Shown: positions 46,331-56,901, counted from the stretch's first letter. The stretch: 64,000 nucleotides of DNA from Symsagittifera roscoffensis (GCF_963678635.1 NC_087062.1:52028473-52092472); one strand, 5' to 3'. A program made the numbers and translations. Notes: generated by a model not told the origin, from the sequence alone.

Positions 46331-47039
46331 GGTTAATTTTATCTTGCAAGTGAATTGGGACTTTACTTGCTCGCTGTTTTTTGAAAACTGCTTCGGGTTG
46401 TAGGGGTAGGTAAATGTAATGTTGAATTTACTTTTCCAACATCAAAATTTGATGTTGCGTTATCTTTTGAGTATTTTTATATTAAGTCGGCTAATTGTTC
46501 GAATTCTTTTTATGTTATCTGAGAGTGTTGAAAATTAAACATTGTTAGAAATTTTTGTTGTTCTTCCGTGTATCTTGATATTTGAAATGTTGGTTTAAAA
46601 TAGGGTATCTTTTTAAAATAATTATTATTTCGTTTTTCATTGCTTAAAATTTTATTAATTGACAATTCTTCGTCAAGAATTGTTGATTGACATATATCTA
46701 ATAGTTGTAAAGTTTTATTTACTCTATACGCCGCTATTTCTTTTGTGGGAGAAATTATTGAGTTAGTTTCACAATACGAGAAAAATTGTGGTTTGTTTAA
46801 TCTTTAAAAAAATGTCAAAGCTGTGTTTTTCATTTTTGTGTATTTATCTTTTTTATGATTTCTACTATTTCAAATATTTATTGTTGGTACAATTTAGTTA
46901 TAAATGGGATTCAAATGATATTATGTTTTATGTCATTGATGTGGAAGGTTTGTTTAAATGGTTTGCTCATGAGTTTGTTTTGTTCTATTGTTTTCCATAA
47001 TTTGTTAAGGTTGATCCTTGTGCGGTTGCTAGTCTGCTT
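46331..47039 (-). pseudogene. pol: Degraded protease-RT linker
   Basis: Minus-strand coding fragments interrupted by stops; plus-strand hydrophobic ORFs in this stretch are shadows of Asn/Lys/Ile-rich minus coding. No domain recognised between protease and RT. Confidence 0.4.
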
Positions 47040-47430
47040 GATGTTTTGAAGGCTATTGATTTTGGCTGTAGAATTCTTATTTCATTCCAAGTGGGAATGT
47101 TTATAATATTTGATTCCGCTCCAGAATCTGTTAAAAATCTATTTCAAAGTCTGGTATTTGCAATTTTTTGGATTTTGGACTTTCTAAAAGAAGTGGGATT
47201 GTCCATATTTTTTCCTTTTGTACCTGTGGTTCTTTAGGTATGTTTTGATGGGGCTGTGGGTTTTTCTTCTGTTATTTCTTCAACTATTTTTTCTATTTTC
47301 TCTTTTGTTGCGCTATTTGATACTGGTCTTGTATAATAGTTCAAAAGAAATTGGTCATAGTTTTGGTATATGTGAGAATATATCGGTTGTTCATATATAA
47401 TATGTTCATAGTCATTTTCAACATTTATCA
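47040..47430 (-). pseudogene. pol: Retropepsin (protease) region
   Basis: FLTDSGAESNIINIPTWNEI at about 47138-47080 contains the Asp-Ser-Gly active-site triad of retroviral-type aspartic protease, which cleaves Gag and Pol precursors. Immediately before it an in-frame TGA interrupts RL*NRFLTDSG. Upstream, a 65-codon frame from ATG 47431 (EKIEKIVEEITEEKPT) is an acidic linker. The second half of the protease (the flap and the closing hydrophobic-G motif) is not clear. Confidence 0.65.
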
Positions 47431-47750
47431 TATTAATTGAAATTTTTGTTTCTGTGTCACTTTCGCTGTCTGTGGGTTCGCAATTTATGTGATTTAATTG
47501 AAAATCTGTGCTTTTGTTGTTTTCAATACCAGGGGGTCTGGTTGAGTTTCTTCAGTTGATTGTACTTGATTTATTTGTCATTGATGTTTTGGTGTACTAC
47601 TCTTATAATTTGTGTGGTACAATTTGATAACGTGTGTTATTCCTATGTGGTGATTGAGAGTAGTTCCTTTGTCTATTGTTATAGCTTGAATTTCTGTTCT
47701 GTGAATTGTCGCGTGATCTTTTTTGATAACTATTATATTTTGATCTGTTG

Positions 47751-47828
47751 TTCAATCAATCGAAATCCTAAATATCAAAATAATCGATCACGCGTTTATT
47801 TTGATATCTAGGATTTCGATTGATTGAA
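47751..47828. repeat. Short perfect-like inverted repeat in gag 3' end
   Basis: TTCAATCAATCGAAATCCTA at 47751 pairs with the inverse at 47809-47828. Arms are about 34 bp with one or two mismatches, around an 11-bp centre (TCGATCACGCG). The right arm is the end of the Arg/Asn/Ser-rich Gag tail (minus strand); the left arm repeats it backwards, so the plus-strand ORF there reads the same SINRNP peptide. Confidence 0.8.
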
Positions 47829-49413
47829 TAGTTTCTATTCCTATTGTTGGAATAACTTCTACATCGATTGTACGAAGAGTTTCTAGATCGATTATTTGAA
47901 TAATTTCTATTCCTAGAGTTTGAATGGGAACTGATATTAAACGAAAACTCAAGTTGAATTGAATTTAATCTTGAATAGTTATTTCGATATTGACTATTTC
48001 GACTATTTGATTGACTATATTTGTTTTGTGAGAAATTTCGTGAATTTCTTTGGTATGGTGATTGTCCTCTATAATTTGTATTAAAAGGTGATTGTTGTCT
48101 AGAGTAATTGGAGTTATTTGGAAGTGGTTTTCCTGAACTATTTTTACTATGAGTGCTTTTGTTGGGTAAATTTTGATCTTTTTTCATGTAGTGATGGAAT
48201 GATTTGGTAGGTTTTCTTTATTTTTGTGGTTTATTTTGGTTATCTTGTTGTTCTTGTCTGCATTCAGCAATGCTGTGTTCGTTTCGTCGACAATAATTAC
48301 ATCATTTTTTGGACGATGGTTTGCCTTTAAAATTTGGGTTTTTCTCATAGATGTTGAAAATTTCAGTGATTTTTTTGGATAATGCTGTATCAGAGTCGTT
48401 GATATTGTTTATCTGTGAAGTAGTAGTTTGGATGTTGTTTACATATTGTAGCTTTAAGTTTTCTGTTTCTTCTAGTTCCATAGTGATTTGTGCTTGCTCT
48501 AGTTTATCTACTAGTTTCCTAAAGTCTAAATCTGGTTCTCGGATTGAGGAAGGATGGGATGCTCTCTTTTTTATTGCTACTTTTTGTAATTGAGGTGTTA
48601 GAGTCATCATTGGGATTTCTGTCATTTTTGTACTTTTATAATCATGAGTATTGAGTGAGTATGCTTTTCGGACTAGTGTTTCTATTCTTACTGCAATTTG
48701 TATTATTGTTTCATTTGGTAGTCTACGAATTTCATGGCATAAAACTCTTTGATGTTGTTTGTTTCTTTCTGAGTCAAACATTTTTGAGAATTCCTGTGTG
48801 AATCTTTTCCAATCTGATTTTATTCCTATAGGTAACACCTAAAACCATTTTTGGGCTGCGCCGTCAAGTGTAGTTTGGATTAAAGATGTGCGTCTATGTA
48901 TCCAATTTTGATGAAGTGCGTGTTTATTGGTTCAGGTCCTATATTCAAAATTAGGTTTGCTGTGACTGCGTTTAGATAATCTTCTACAGAGTATTCAGGA
49001 TCTGTGCCTGTGAACACCATTAGTGATTTATTTGATGTTATTGATGATCCACCCATTAGGTATGGATTCATAGTCATTTGTAGTGCTTCTGCGGCATGTG
49101 GCATTTGAGAAAAATTTGCTAGTTGGCTTTTTGTTATTTCGTGTTGCTGTAAATAATATGGCAGTGGAATTTTGTTTTGCATTTGAGCTGGTTGATATGA
49201 TTGTGTGTTTTTGACTGGATTTTGATGTTGAAAATTATTGTTGTGAGATGTTGGTTTTATTATATGTTGTCGTATTTGTTCATTTCGTGTGTATGGTTCA
49301 AAAAATATCTGTTTGTTCAATACTGTAAGAACGAGGTCTTTGGTTTGAGTAAAATCATTGATGATTTTGGTTTTAAAATTCTTCATCATCTGATGGAAAA
49401 TAACTTTGTGCAT
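47768..49413 (-). pseudogene. gag: Gag: capsid, CCHC zinc knuckle, Arg/Ser/Asn-rich tail
   Basis: ATG 49413 opens 177 codons including VFTGTDPEYSVEDYLNAV (start of a gypsy-type capsid). After a frameshift come TTLDGAAQKWF, an in-frame TAG, VLPIGIKSDWKRFTQEF and RRLPNETIIQIAVRIETLV, the core of the retrotransposon Gag family. An in-frame TGA (48302-48304) directly precedes CNYCRRNEHSIAEC (48301-48260), a perfect CX2CX4HX4C zinc knuckle for RNA binding. After a TAA the same frame resumes at 48187 with a basic tail full of RN, NYS and SRN words. Gag forms the virus-like particle. Confidence 0.8.
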
Positions 49414-49664
49414 AATATTGAGGTTGATTTTTGGTGTTATATTAATTTGTATTTTTTTATTTTGTTGAAAAAATAAATAATTTCTACTTTGTTATTGTGA
49501 GGATCGTGGTTGATCATGAAAATTTACTGTGTTTGAAGTCGCTTGTGGTATATTCTGACTTTGTGCAAATATTTGTGTATTCGTCTTAGGTTTTTTTGTT
49601 TTTGGTCCATTTACATAATTGTAATTATGTTCTGCAAAACTATTTCTATGCAATGTTTGCTGTT

Positions 49665-50027
49665 CTATGATGGTCTTGTTACTGGTCGAAACGTTTGGTA
49701 ATCCATTTGTGAATATTTTTGTGCAACAGAGGGTTTTACTGTTGGTTGTATGATTGTTTGTTGTAACGTTGGATTTTTTATTTTTGGAGTTGTAAAATTT
49801 GGTTGAATAGGTGAAATGCTTCGTTGTGCTTCTTTTGTTGTTATTGTTTCAACAATTTCTTCGCTTACAAAAAGTGATGGGGTTGGTATATCTTGTTGTG
49901 TAAGATTTCTTGTTCCATTCAAGTTATCATTATTTATAAATGTAGAATTTACGCGTTTATTTTCTGTTCTTTCAGGGAAGAATGAATTATAATTTAAAGG
50001 TGTTGCGTCAACTGCAAGTGGATACAC
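49665..50027 (-). CDS. Small leader ORF (120 aa), unit 1
   Basis: MYPLAVDATPLNYNSFFPER then a Thr/Pro/Ser-rich, probably disordered protein (EEIVETITTKEAQRSISPIQ) ending RPVTRPS. No domain. It sits about 250 bp upstream of gag and may be an N-terminal (matrix-like) part of Gag separated by stops. Duplicated at 52514-52876 with one residue change (KIKNP/KLKNP). Confidence 0.45.
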   Translation of the reverse strand: MYPLAVDATPLNYNSFFPERTENKRVNSTFINNDNLNGTRNLTQQDIPTPSLFVSEEIVETITTKEAQRSISPIQPNFTTPKIKNPTLQQTIIQPTVKPSVAQKYSQMDYQTFRPVTRPS

Positions 50028-50304
50028 TCTAACATAAACTTTGTGAATAGAGATTGTGTAAATTGCTTGACTTGATATATCTGTTGGGATATTAATAAAT
50101 GATTCATGAGACCATTCAGGGTCCCAGACACAATCTGATTGTTCTGCTAATACAGTTTTGTCATCTGTATTTTGTGGTCGAAAATTTTTTGTGCTTGTTC
50201 AATAAGATTAAGATTGTGACTAAATTAATCGATTATAAACCATGCTAAGATTTTTTCTAAATCGTGTTTAACATGTTGTGTTATTTAATTTTTGTTAGAT
50301 CTCC

Positions 50305-50736
50305 TCAGATTGCTTTTAGAAATTTTGAAAATATGTGTTTTTCCTGTCGTACAGTTGTATAACGAGATTTTTGAGTAGGTGAATCACCTTGAGGTTCATT
50401 TAGTTCTAATATAGATAAATAGCTATAGATAAGTGAGAATACATAATTTGTAAATATCGAGTTTGCTCTTTGTGAGTTTTGATGTTGTATGCTTTTGATG
50501 TATTGTGTAAAGACTTTTGAAAATTCAAAATCTGCATCACCAGTTTGGATGAGATATCTGTCATGAAATGCATTTGATGATCTAATTTCTATTGTGTAGA
50601 TTCCATATTGTGATGTGAGACTACATATACTTTTGAGATAGTGGTCAGAAAGTTGTTTTTTAATTTTTACACCAAGAAATTCTTTTGTGCACGGACTTTT
50701 TCCTTTTCGAATAAATTTGCAATTAAACTTTGACAA
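50305..50736 (-). CDS. Small leader ORF (143 aa), unit 1
   Basis: Begins MSKFNCKFIRKGKSPCTKEF; contains IYTIEIRSSNAFHDRYLIQT and FTNYVFSLIYSYLSILEL, and looks like a folded, mixed alpha/beta domain. Unrecognised. No signal peptide. Upstream of gag in the element leader; either an extra gene or the former N-terminal domain of Gag. Stops separate it from its neighbours. Confidence 0.45.
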   Translation of the reverse strand: MSKFNCKFIRKGKSPCTKEFLGVKIKKQLSDHYLKSICSLTSQYGIYTIEIRSSNAFHDRYLIQTGDADFEFSKVFTQYIKSIQHQNSQRANSIFTNYVFSLIYSYLSILELNEPQGDSPTQKSRYTTVRQEKHIFSKFLKAI

Positions 50737-50936
50737 AATTCTATCTGTCCTCGAGGTTCAGTTAATGGGGATATTAAAAATGGAAGTACTGATTTTTCTA
50801 TGTTATCTTCATTTCGAATCTTTTTTGTGTTGTCTTACTTTTAATGTGTAATTTTCAATGTGTCTTATTGGTTAATTCCATTGCTACAAACGTATTGGTT
50901 TGTTTGTGTAGCAATTTTTTATTTTACGTTTACTTT

Positions 50937-51215
50937 TTATTGATGCTGGTGACGTGGTTTCTGAATCAGTGAAATATAGTTGGTCGTCAATTTGGTGATT
51001 TTGTTTATTGAGTCATTTAAATTGTGAAGTTCTTGTATTGCGGTTGTTTCTGATTCTGAGACTGCGTTTCTTTGTTTTGAAAATCTTTTCCTAATAATTT
51101 GTTTTTGTTTGTTAATTATTTTCTTTCTCAGTGTTTGTCTTTTTGTTCTTATACATCCTACTGATTGTCTGTGTGGTGTATTTACAAGGTCGAATTTGTC
51201 GTCGCTAATGAACAA
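50937..51215 (-). CDS. Small leader ORF (92 aa), unit 1
   Basis: Very basic first half (IRTKRQTLRKKIINKQKQ, RKRFSKQR) and a helical second half (SETTAIQELHNLNDSINKIT). Could bind RNA or membranes; no family recognised. Duplicated at 53788-54066 with two residue differences. Confidence 0.4.
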   Translation of the reverse strand: MFISDDKFDLVNTPHRQSVGCIRTKRQTLRKKIINKQKQIIRKRFSKQRNAVSESETTAIQELHNLNDSINKITKLTTNYISLIQKPRHQHQ

Positions 51216-52275
51216 TTGCGTATTATGATTGTTTGTTTGTTTCCTAAGTTGTCTCTTGACATAAAGTTTAGGCTGATGGGTGCAAAATCTGGATTAGTGA
51301 TTTTAATGCCTTAAACTGTTAGTTTTTACAATTTTTTGCGGCTAGCTTAGTTGCGTCGTATTTTTGGGTTCGAGAGAAAAGCGTATATCGATTCTGAAGA
51401 ATGATTTGCAGTTTCTCGTGACTAATTCTAAGCTAAGATTGACCTACCTAATCTTACTTAGGGGTTGTGATTTGTAATCAATTATTGGAGAATAGTAAAT
51501 CGATCCACAAGGTTCAGGTGTAAGTAGAACTCGAGTAGTTCGTTAGATAATATCTTATGACTTACTAAGTTCAAGTGTTTTAGCGTGGGTCATCTAAGAG
51601 GAGGGGGATCAAGTGAAGGATGTGTAACCGAAGTTCTTCACTGTTTATCTTAATTAAAATGGTTGATTTTTTGAAAATTTTTTGTTAATTCTGGGTCCCT
51701 GATAAGGGTTGGGTAGTGAATCGACGTTTGAGGTCGTTAGACACTAAATAAATTGAGAGAAGGAGAACAAAATTGTTCTATTTGATCCAAGGATAGGCCT
51801 TGATGATCAGAGATTTAAATATTTAGAAATTTGAAAATTTAGATATAGATTAATTTAAAGATCCAAGGGAAGCCTTGGATCTGTTATTTGAATGATAATA
51901 ATTTAAGTGAAAGCAAGGATAAGTCTTGATAGTTTTAGAATTCGAGAGTTTTAGTTTTGATGTTTATTAGTTTTTGAAATTTGCTGTTATGTTTTTGGTG
52001 ATAAAGCTGGGATGATGAGATGATTTTTAAATACTAACAATTTGTGATTTATATTAACTAATTTTTGTATTTTTATATTCAATAAATATTTTTTAAGATG
52101 TTATTTAATTTACAGCTGATTTAAGGAAAACGACAAGTGTTGTTTTTATCAGTCTTTATTGTACAATTATTAGGTTTAGCGCCATGAAAGGTTGTTGAAG
52201 ATTTTTCTTCAAATATTATGTCAGTAAATGAAAAATTTAAATTTACTGCTGAAATTATTCTAGATACAAAAGTTT
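51216..52275 (-). other. Leader non-coding part, unit 1
   Basis: No ORF of note. Contains GATCCAAGG/CCTTGGATC inverted words (51780-51875) that can pair, with a duplicated AAGGATAGGCCTTGAT / AAGGATAAGTCTTGAT. Probably structured untranslated RNA; repeated at 54067-55138. Confidence 0.4.
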
Positions 52276-52513
52276 ATTTTTGGTGTTATATTAATTTGTA
52301 TTTTTTTATTTTGTTGAAAAAATAAATAATATCCACTTTGTTATTGTGAGGATCGTGGTTGATCATGAAAATTTACTGTGTTTGAAGTCGCTTGTGGTAT
52401 ATTCTGACTTTGTGCAAATATTTGTGTATTCGTCTTAGGTTTTTTTGTTTTTGGTCCATTTACATAATTGTAATTATGTTCTGCAAAACTATTTCTATGC
52501 AATGTTTGCTGTT

Positions 52514-52876
52514 CTATGATGGTCTTGTTACTGGTCGAAACGTTTGGTAATCCATTTGTGAATATTTTTGTGCAACAGAGGGTTTTACTGTTGGTTGTAT
52601 GATTGTTTGTTGTAACGTTGGATTTTTTAATTTTGGAGTTGTAAAATTTGGTTGAATAGGTGAAATGCTTCGTTGTGCTTCTTTTGTTGTTATTGTTTCA
52701 ACAATTTCTTCGCTTACAAAAAGTGATGGGGTTGGTATATCTTGTTGTGTAAGATTTCTTGTTCCATTCAAGTTATCATTATTTATAAATGTAGAATTTA
52801 CGCGTTTATTTTCTGTTCTTTCAGGGAAGAATGAATTATAATTTAAAGGTGTTGCGTCAACTGCAAGTGGATACAC
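52514..52876 (-). CDS. Small leader ORF (120 aa), unit 2
   Basis: Duplicate of the 120-residue Thr/Pro-rich ORF at 49665-50027. In the transcript it lies about 3 kb from gag, so it cannot be an N-terminal part of this Gag. Confidence 0.4.
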   Translation of the reverse strand: MYPLAVDATPLNYNSFFPERTENKRVNSTFINNDNLNGTRNLTQQDIPTPSLFVSEEIVETITTKEAQRSISPIQPNFTTPKLKNPTLQQTIIQPTVKPSVAQKYSQMDYQTFRPVTRPS

Positions 52877-53164
52877 TCTAACATAATCTTTGTGAATAGA
52901 GATTGTGTTAATTGCTTGACTTGATATATCTGTTGGGATATTAATAAATGATTCATGAGACCATTCAGGGTCCCAGACACAATCTGATTGTTCTGCTAAT
53001 ACAGTTTTGTCATCTGTATTTTGTGGTCGAAAATTTTTTGTGCTTGTTCAATAAGATTAAGATTGTGACTAAATTAATCGATTATAAACCATGCTAAGAT
53101 TTTTTCTAAATCGTGTTTAACATGTTGTGTTATTTAATTTTTGTTAGATCTCCTCAGATTGCTT

Positions 53165-53587
53165 TTAGAAATTTTTTGAAAATATGTGTTTTTCCTGTCG
53201 TACAGTTGTATAACGAGATTTTTGAGTAGGTGAATCACCTTGAGGTTCATTTAGTTCTAATATAGATAAATAGCTATAGATAAGTGAGAATACATAATTT
53301 GTAAATATCGAGTTTGCTCTTTGTGAGTTTTGATGTTGTATGCTTTTGATGTATTGTGTAAAGACTTTTGAAAATTCAAAATCTGCATCACCAGTTTGGA
53401 TGAGATATCTGTCATGAAATGCATTTGATGATCTAATTTCTATTGTGTAGATTCCATATTGTGATGTGAGACTACATATACTTTTGAGATAGTGGTCAGA
53501 AAGTTGTTTTTTAATTTTTACACCAAAAAATTCTTTTGTGCACGGACTTTTTCCTTTTCGAATAAATTTGCAATTAAACTTTGACAA
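53165..53587 (-). CDS. Small leader ORF (140 aa), unit 2
   Basis: Duplicate of 50305-50736 with KEFFGV for KEFLGV and a different last few residues (FSKNF), due to a one-base change in a T run near 53170. Otherwise identical. Confidence 0.4.
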   Translation of the reverse strand: MSKFNCKFIRKGKSPCTKEFFGVKIKKQLSDHYLKSICSLTSQYGIYTIEIRSSNAFHDRYLIQTGDADFEFSKVFTQYIKSIQHQNSQRANSIFTNYVFSLIYSYLSILELNEPQGDSPTQKSRYTTVRQEKHIFSKNF

Positions 53588-53787
53588 AATTCTATCTGTC
53601 CTCGAGGTTCAGTTAATGGGGATATTAAAAATGGAAGTACTGATTTTTCTATGTTATCTTCATTTCGAATCTTTTTTGTGTTGTCTTACTTTTAATGTGT
53701 AATTTTCAATGTGTCTTATTGGTTAATTCCATTGCTACAAACGTATTGGTTTGTTTGTGTAGCAATTTTTTATTTTACGTTTACTTT

Positions 53788-54066
53788 TTATTGATGCTGG
53801 TGACGTGGTTTCTGAATCAGTGAAGTATAGTTGGTCGTCAATTTGGTGATTTTGTTTATTGAGTCATTTAAATTGTGAAGTTCTTGTATTGCGGTTGTTT
53901 CTGATTCTGAGACTGCGTTTCTTTGTTTTGAAAATCTTTTCCTAATATTTTGTTTTTGTTTGTTAATTATTTTCTTTCTCAGTGTTTGTCTTTTTGTTCT
54001 TATACATCCTACTGATTGTCTGTGTGGTGTGTTTACGAGGTCGAATTTGTCGTCGCTAATGAACAA
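53788..54066 (-). CDS. Small leader ORF (92 aa), unit 2
   Basis: Duplicate of the basic 92-residue ORF at 50937-51215 (KQKQNIRK for KQKQIIRK and NYTSLI for NYISLI). Confidence 0.4.
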   Translation of the reverse strand: MFISDDKFDLVNTPHRQSVGCIRTKRQTLRKKIINKQKQNIRKRFSKQRNAVSESETTAIQELHNLNDSINKITKLTTNYTSLIQKPRHQHQ

Positions 54067-55138
54067 TTGCGTATTATGATTGTTTGTTTGTTTCCTAAGT
54101 TGTCTCTTGACATAAGGTTTAGGCTGATGGGTGCAAAATCTGGATTAGTGATTTTAATGCCTTAAACTGTTAGTTTTTACAATTTTTTGCGGCTAGCTTA
54201 GTTGCGTCGTATTTTTGGGTTCGAGAGAAAAGCGTATATCGATTCTGAAGAATGATTTGCAGTTTCTCGTGACTAATTCTAAGCTAAGATTGACCTACCT
54301 AATCTTACTTAGGGGTTGTGATTTGTAATCAATTATTGGAGAATAGTAAATCGATCCACAAGGTTCAGGTGTAAGTAGAACTCGAGTAGTTCGTTAGATA
54401 ATATCTTATGACTTACTAAGTTCAAGTGTTTTAGCGTGGGTCATCTAAGAGGAGGGGGATCAAGTGAAGGATGTGTAACCGAAGTTCTTCACTGTTTATC
54501 TTAATTAAAATGGTTGATTTTTTGAAAATTTTTTGTTAATTCTGGGTCCCTGATAAGAGTTGGGTAGTGAATCGACGTTTGAGGTCGTTAGACACTAAAT
54601 AAATTGAGAGAAGGAGAACAAAATTGTTCTATTTGATCCAAGGATAGGCCTTGATGATCAGAGATTTAAATATTTAGAAATTTGAAAATTTAGATATAGA
54701 TTAATTTAAAGATCCAAGGGAAGCCTTGGATCTGTTATTTGAATGATAATAATTTAAGTGAAAGCAAGGATAAGTCTTGATAGTTTTAGAATTCGAGAGT
54801 TTTAGTTTTGATGATTATTAGTTTTTGAAATTTGCTGTTATGTTTTTGGTGATAAAGCTGGGATGATGAGATGATTTTTAAATACTAACAATTTGTGATT
54901 TATATTAACTAATTTTTGTATTTTTATATTCAATAAATATTTTTTAAGATGTTATTTAATTTACAGCTGATTTAAGGAAAACGACAAGTGTTTAAGGAAA
55001 AAGACAAGTTTATCAGTCTTTATTGTACAATTATTAGGTTTAGCGCCATGAAAGGTTGTTGCGGATTATTCTTCAAATATTATGTCAGTAAATGAAAATT
55101 TAAATTTACTGCTGAAATTATTCTAGATACAAAAGTTT

Positions 55139-55386
55139 GATCTTGTTTTTGTCGTACTATCATGAAATTGATTATTAGATTTCTTCCTAATCGTATGTCA
55201 TCTCTTGTTCGACGTCTCCTTCCAATACCGGGTAGTTCTCGTATTGTTTGTAATATTGGTCTGATCTATTGAAACGAAGAGACGTATCTATTAAGTTCTT
55301 ATCATATAACATTTTTATGAAATGTTGCGTTTGTCTAATTCTAATCTATTTTTTTTCTAATTCTAGGTTTGTTAAGGTCTGTTTGA
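55139..55386 (-). other. 5' leader next to primer site
   Basis: Unique, non-duplicated sequence between the tandem leader and the primer-binding site; no ORF. Includes TCTAATTCTAATCTATTTTT with a nearby repeat TCTAATTCTAGG. Confidence 0.4.
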
Positions 55387-55403
55387 GACTTTTGATCGCA
55401 CCA
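55387..55403 (-). promoter_or_regulatory. Putative tRNA primer-binding site
   Basis: On the coding strand the LTR end …AACTCA is followed by TC and then TGGTGCGATCAAAAGTC, whose complement GACTTTTGATCGCACCA ends in CCA like a tRNA 3' end. A 2-bp offset from the LTR is common in gypsy-type elements. The tRNA species was not identified. Confidence 0.6.
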
Positions 55404-55405
55404 GA

Positions 55406-55784
55406 TGAGTTATGTATCTTGTACTGTACTCATAGAGTAATTTCAGATAGCATACACCGTCTGCTCGTCACGCTATCTTATTTTCGGCCGGATAGATTCG
55501 TGCAACTTCTTAGCCTAATACCGATTTTAATCTTACTCTTATATCTCCTAGTCTCAATAGATCTAGTGTACACCGGTTTACGCGAGTTAGTTCCAGAATG
55601 AGAACAACTGTATTCTAAGTTTAATTCGAAGTGTTCTGGTCTTGAAACTACAAGTAGTTTCAACACTTTACAAATAAATAGGTTGTTAATTTGATGGAGT
55701 ATGATTGGTTAGTTTTCAATATTTTATAGAGATAAATTATCATAATAATAACCAATGATAAATACTAGTTTAGATCTGGTTCCA
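55406..55784 (-). repeat. 5' LTR of giant element
   Basis: 379 bp. On the coding strand it begins TGGAACC and ends CATAACTCA. It has a TATA-like CTCTATAAAATATTG (55719-55733) at promoter distance from the likely RNA start, and the TTGAAACTAC/GTAGTTTCAA hairpin (55641-55664). It is flanked by the GTAA target duplication (55785-55788). Confidence 0.85.
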
Positions 55785-56901
55785 GTAATGCCGTTCAAAG
55801 GTTAGCGAGAACGATTGACTAACGACTATATCTTAAAAACAGTACGCTTTGTGAAAGATTTAGAACCTAATTTACCATACTTATTACCATGCTCAGTAAA
55901 CTAGAGTTTAATTACATGATATCAAAATTACGATGAACAAAAATTTATTATTTATACTTCAGTCTTTTTCAGGCTTCCTCGAACTATTTTGCTTTTACTT
56001 ACGCAAAGTTTGCATCCTTTAGCTAGCATTCATTCAGTTTGGAATGATTTCTGAGTCAATTTTTTTCGACGATTTCGTTAAAAGCTCGTAGAAAACTAAA
56101 AATTTGATTTATTGAAAAGAGCCTAATTAAAAATTGTTAAAAATCACCCCTAGTATAAATATTGCCAAATTTGTGGAACACTGGGAAAAAGACTGCTCGT
56201 ATCAGAACAAAGCTATGAAAGTATGTGAATTAAGGTTTGCTTAAATTTTTCAATAATTGAAAACTTGAAAAACCTTTTTTTAGAGTTTAAATCACGCACA
56301 AGAAAAAATTTCAAAGGTGTCTCTGAATCTTTTTCTCAATTTGTAATGTTGTTCAAACCGGTTTTTTTTCTAACGGTCACACCTTATAAAAACGCTTTTT
56401 TATTGCACCTCAGTTGTCATAACTTTGCGAAACTAACAATTTTTGAGCTCTAATATTTTTATTATGAAAACTAAGAAATCAAGGCATAAAGTTTTTCAGA
56501 TTGCACAAATCATTGTCCTTCAAAAATTGATAATTGAAAAATTGAATTTATTTTGGTGAAACAAACACCTTGAACTCAATTAATCCATTCTCTTTTAAGT
56601 TTCGCAAACAAGGACTCCTCCTTTTTGCATAAACATTTTGAAATAGGTTCTTTCATTGTTAAAAAGTTTTTAACTGGATAAATTTCAAACAATAATGAGT
56701 GGAAGCCAAGTTTTACGATCAATTAAATTAGTATGTTTTTTTCACTCAAGCACAAGTTTTTGCACCCCGATGTTGAATTTCGAACTAAAAAAGACGAAAA
56801 CACCGCTATGAGTGGAATTTGGTGGGAGATGTTCACGTGGTTATGTAATTGTGTTATTATTTTCAATAAAAAGAAATTTCTTGTGTTAAGTAAGTTTTCA
56901 G

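Larger units (their letters stand above)
49427..52275 (-). repeat. 2,849-bp tandem duplication in leader, unit 1
   Basis: Starts ATTTTTGGTGTTATATTAAT and ends AGATACAAAAGTTT; the next unit begins at 52276 with the same start. The two are nearly identical over their whole length, with a small local difference near ACGACAAGTGTT (52130 against 54980). They carry the same three small ORFs. Near-identity compared with the decayed state of the rest suggests a late duplication, gene conversion, or an assembly effect. Confidence 0.9.
52276..55138 (-). repeat. Tandem duplication in leader, unit 2
   Basis: Second copy of the 2.85-kb leader unit, closest to the 5' LTR. Ends AAAAGTTT at 55138, where sequence unique to the 5' leader begins. 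Carries the duplicate ORFs described separately. Confidence 0.9.
34238..55784 (-). mobile_element. Giant Ty3/gypsy-like LTR retroelement, degraded copy
   Basis: Bounded by two related LTRs (34238-34602 and 55406-55784) beginning TGAGTTATG and ending GGTTC(C)A, flanked by a 4-bp target duplication GTAA at 34234-34237 and 55785-55788. Genes run on the minus strand: primer site, duplicated leader, gag, protease, RT, RNase H, integrase (twice), envelope-like ORF, ORF4, long 3' non-coding region, polypurine-like tract. Protease-RT-RNase H-integrase order and the motifs fit Ty3/gypsy. About 21.5 kb long, or 18.7 kb without the leader duplication. Every gene carries stops or frameshifts, and the LTRs have diverged by substitutions and a ~14-bp length difference, so this is an old, dead insertion. 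Confidence 0.85.

Noticed and set aside
46788-47811. Plus-strand hydrophobic ORFs in the pol/gag region
   Set aside because: They are antisense shadows of Asn/Lys/Ile-rich minus-strand pol and gag.
47040-48304. Alternative genetic code (TGA as an amino acid)
   Set aside because: TAA and TAG interruptions and frameshifts are as common in the element, and the host gene gives no support; simple decay is enough.
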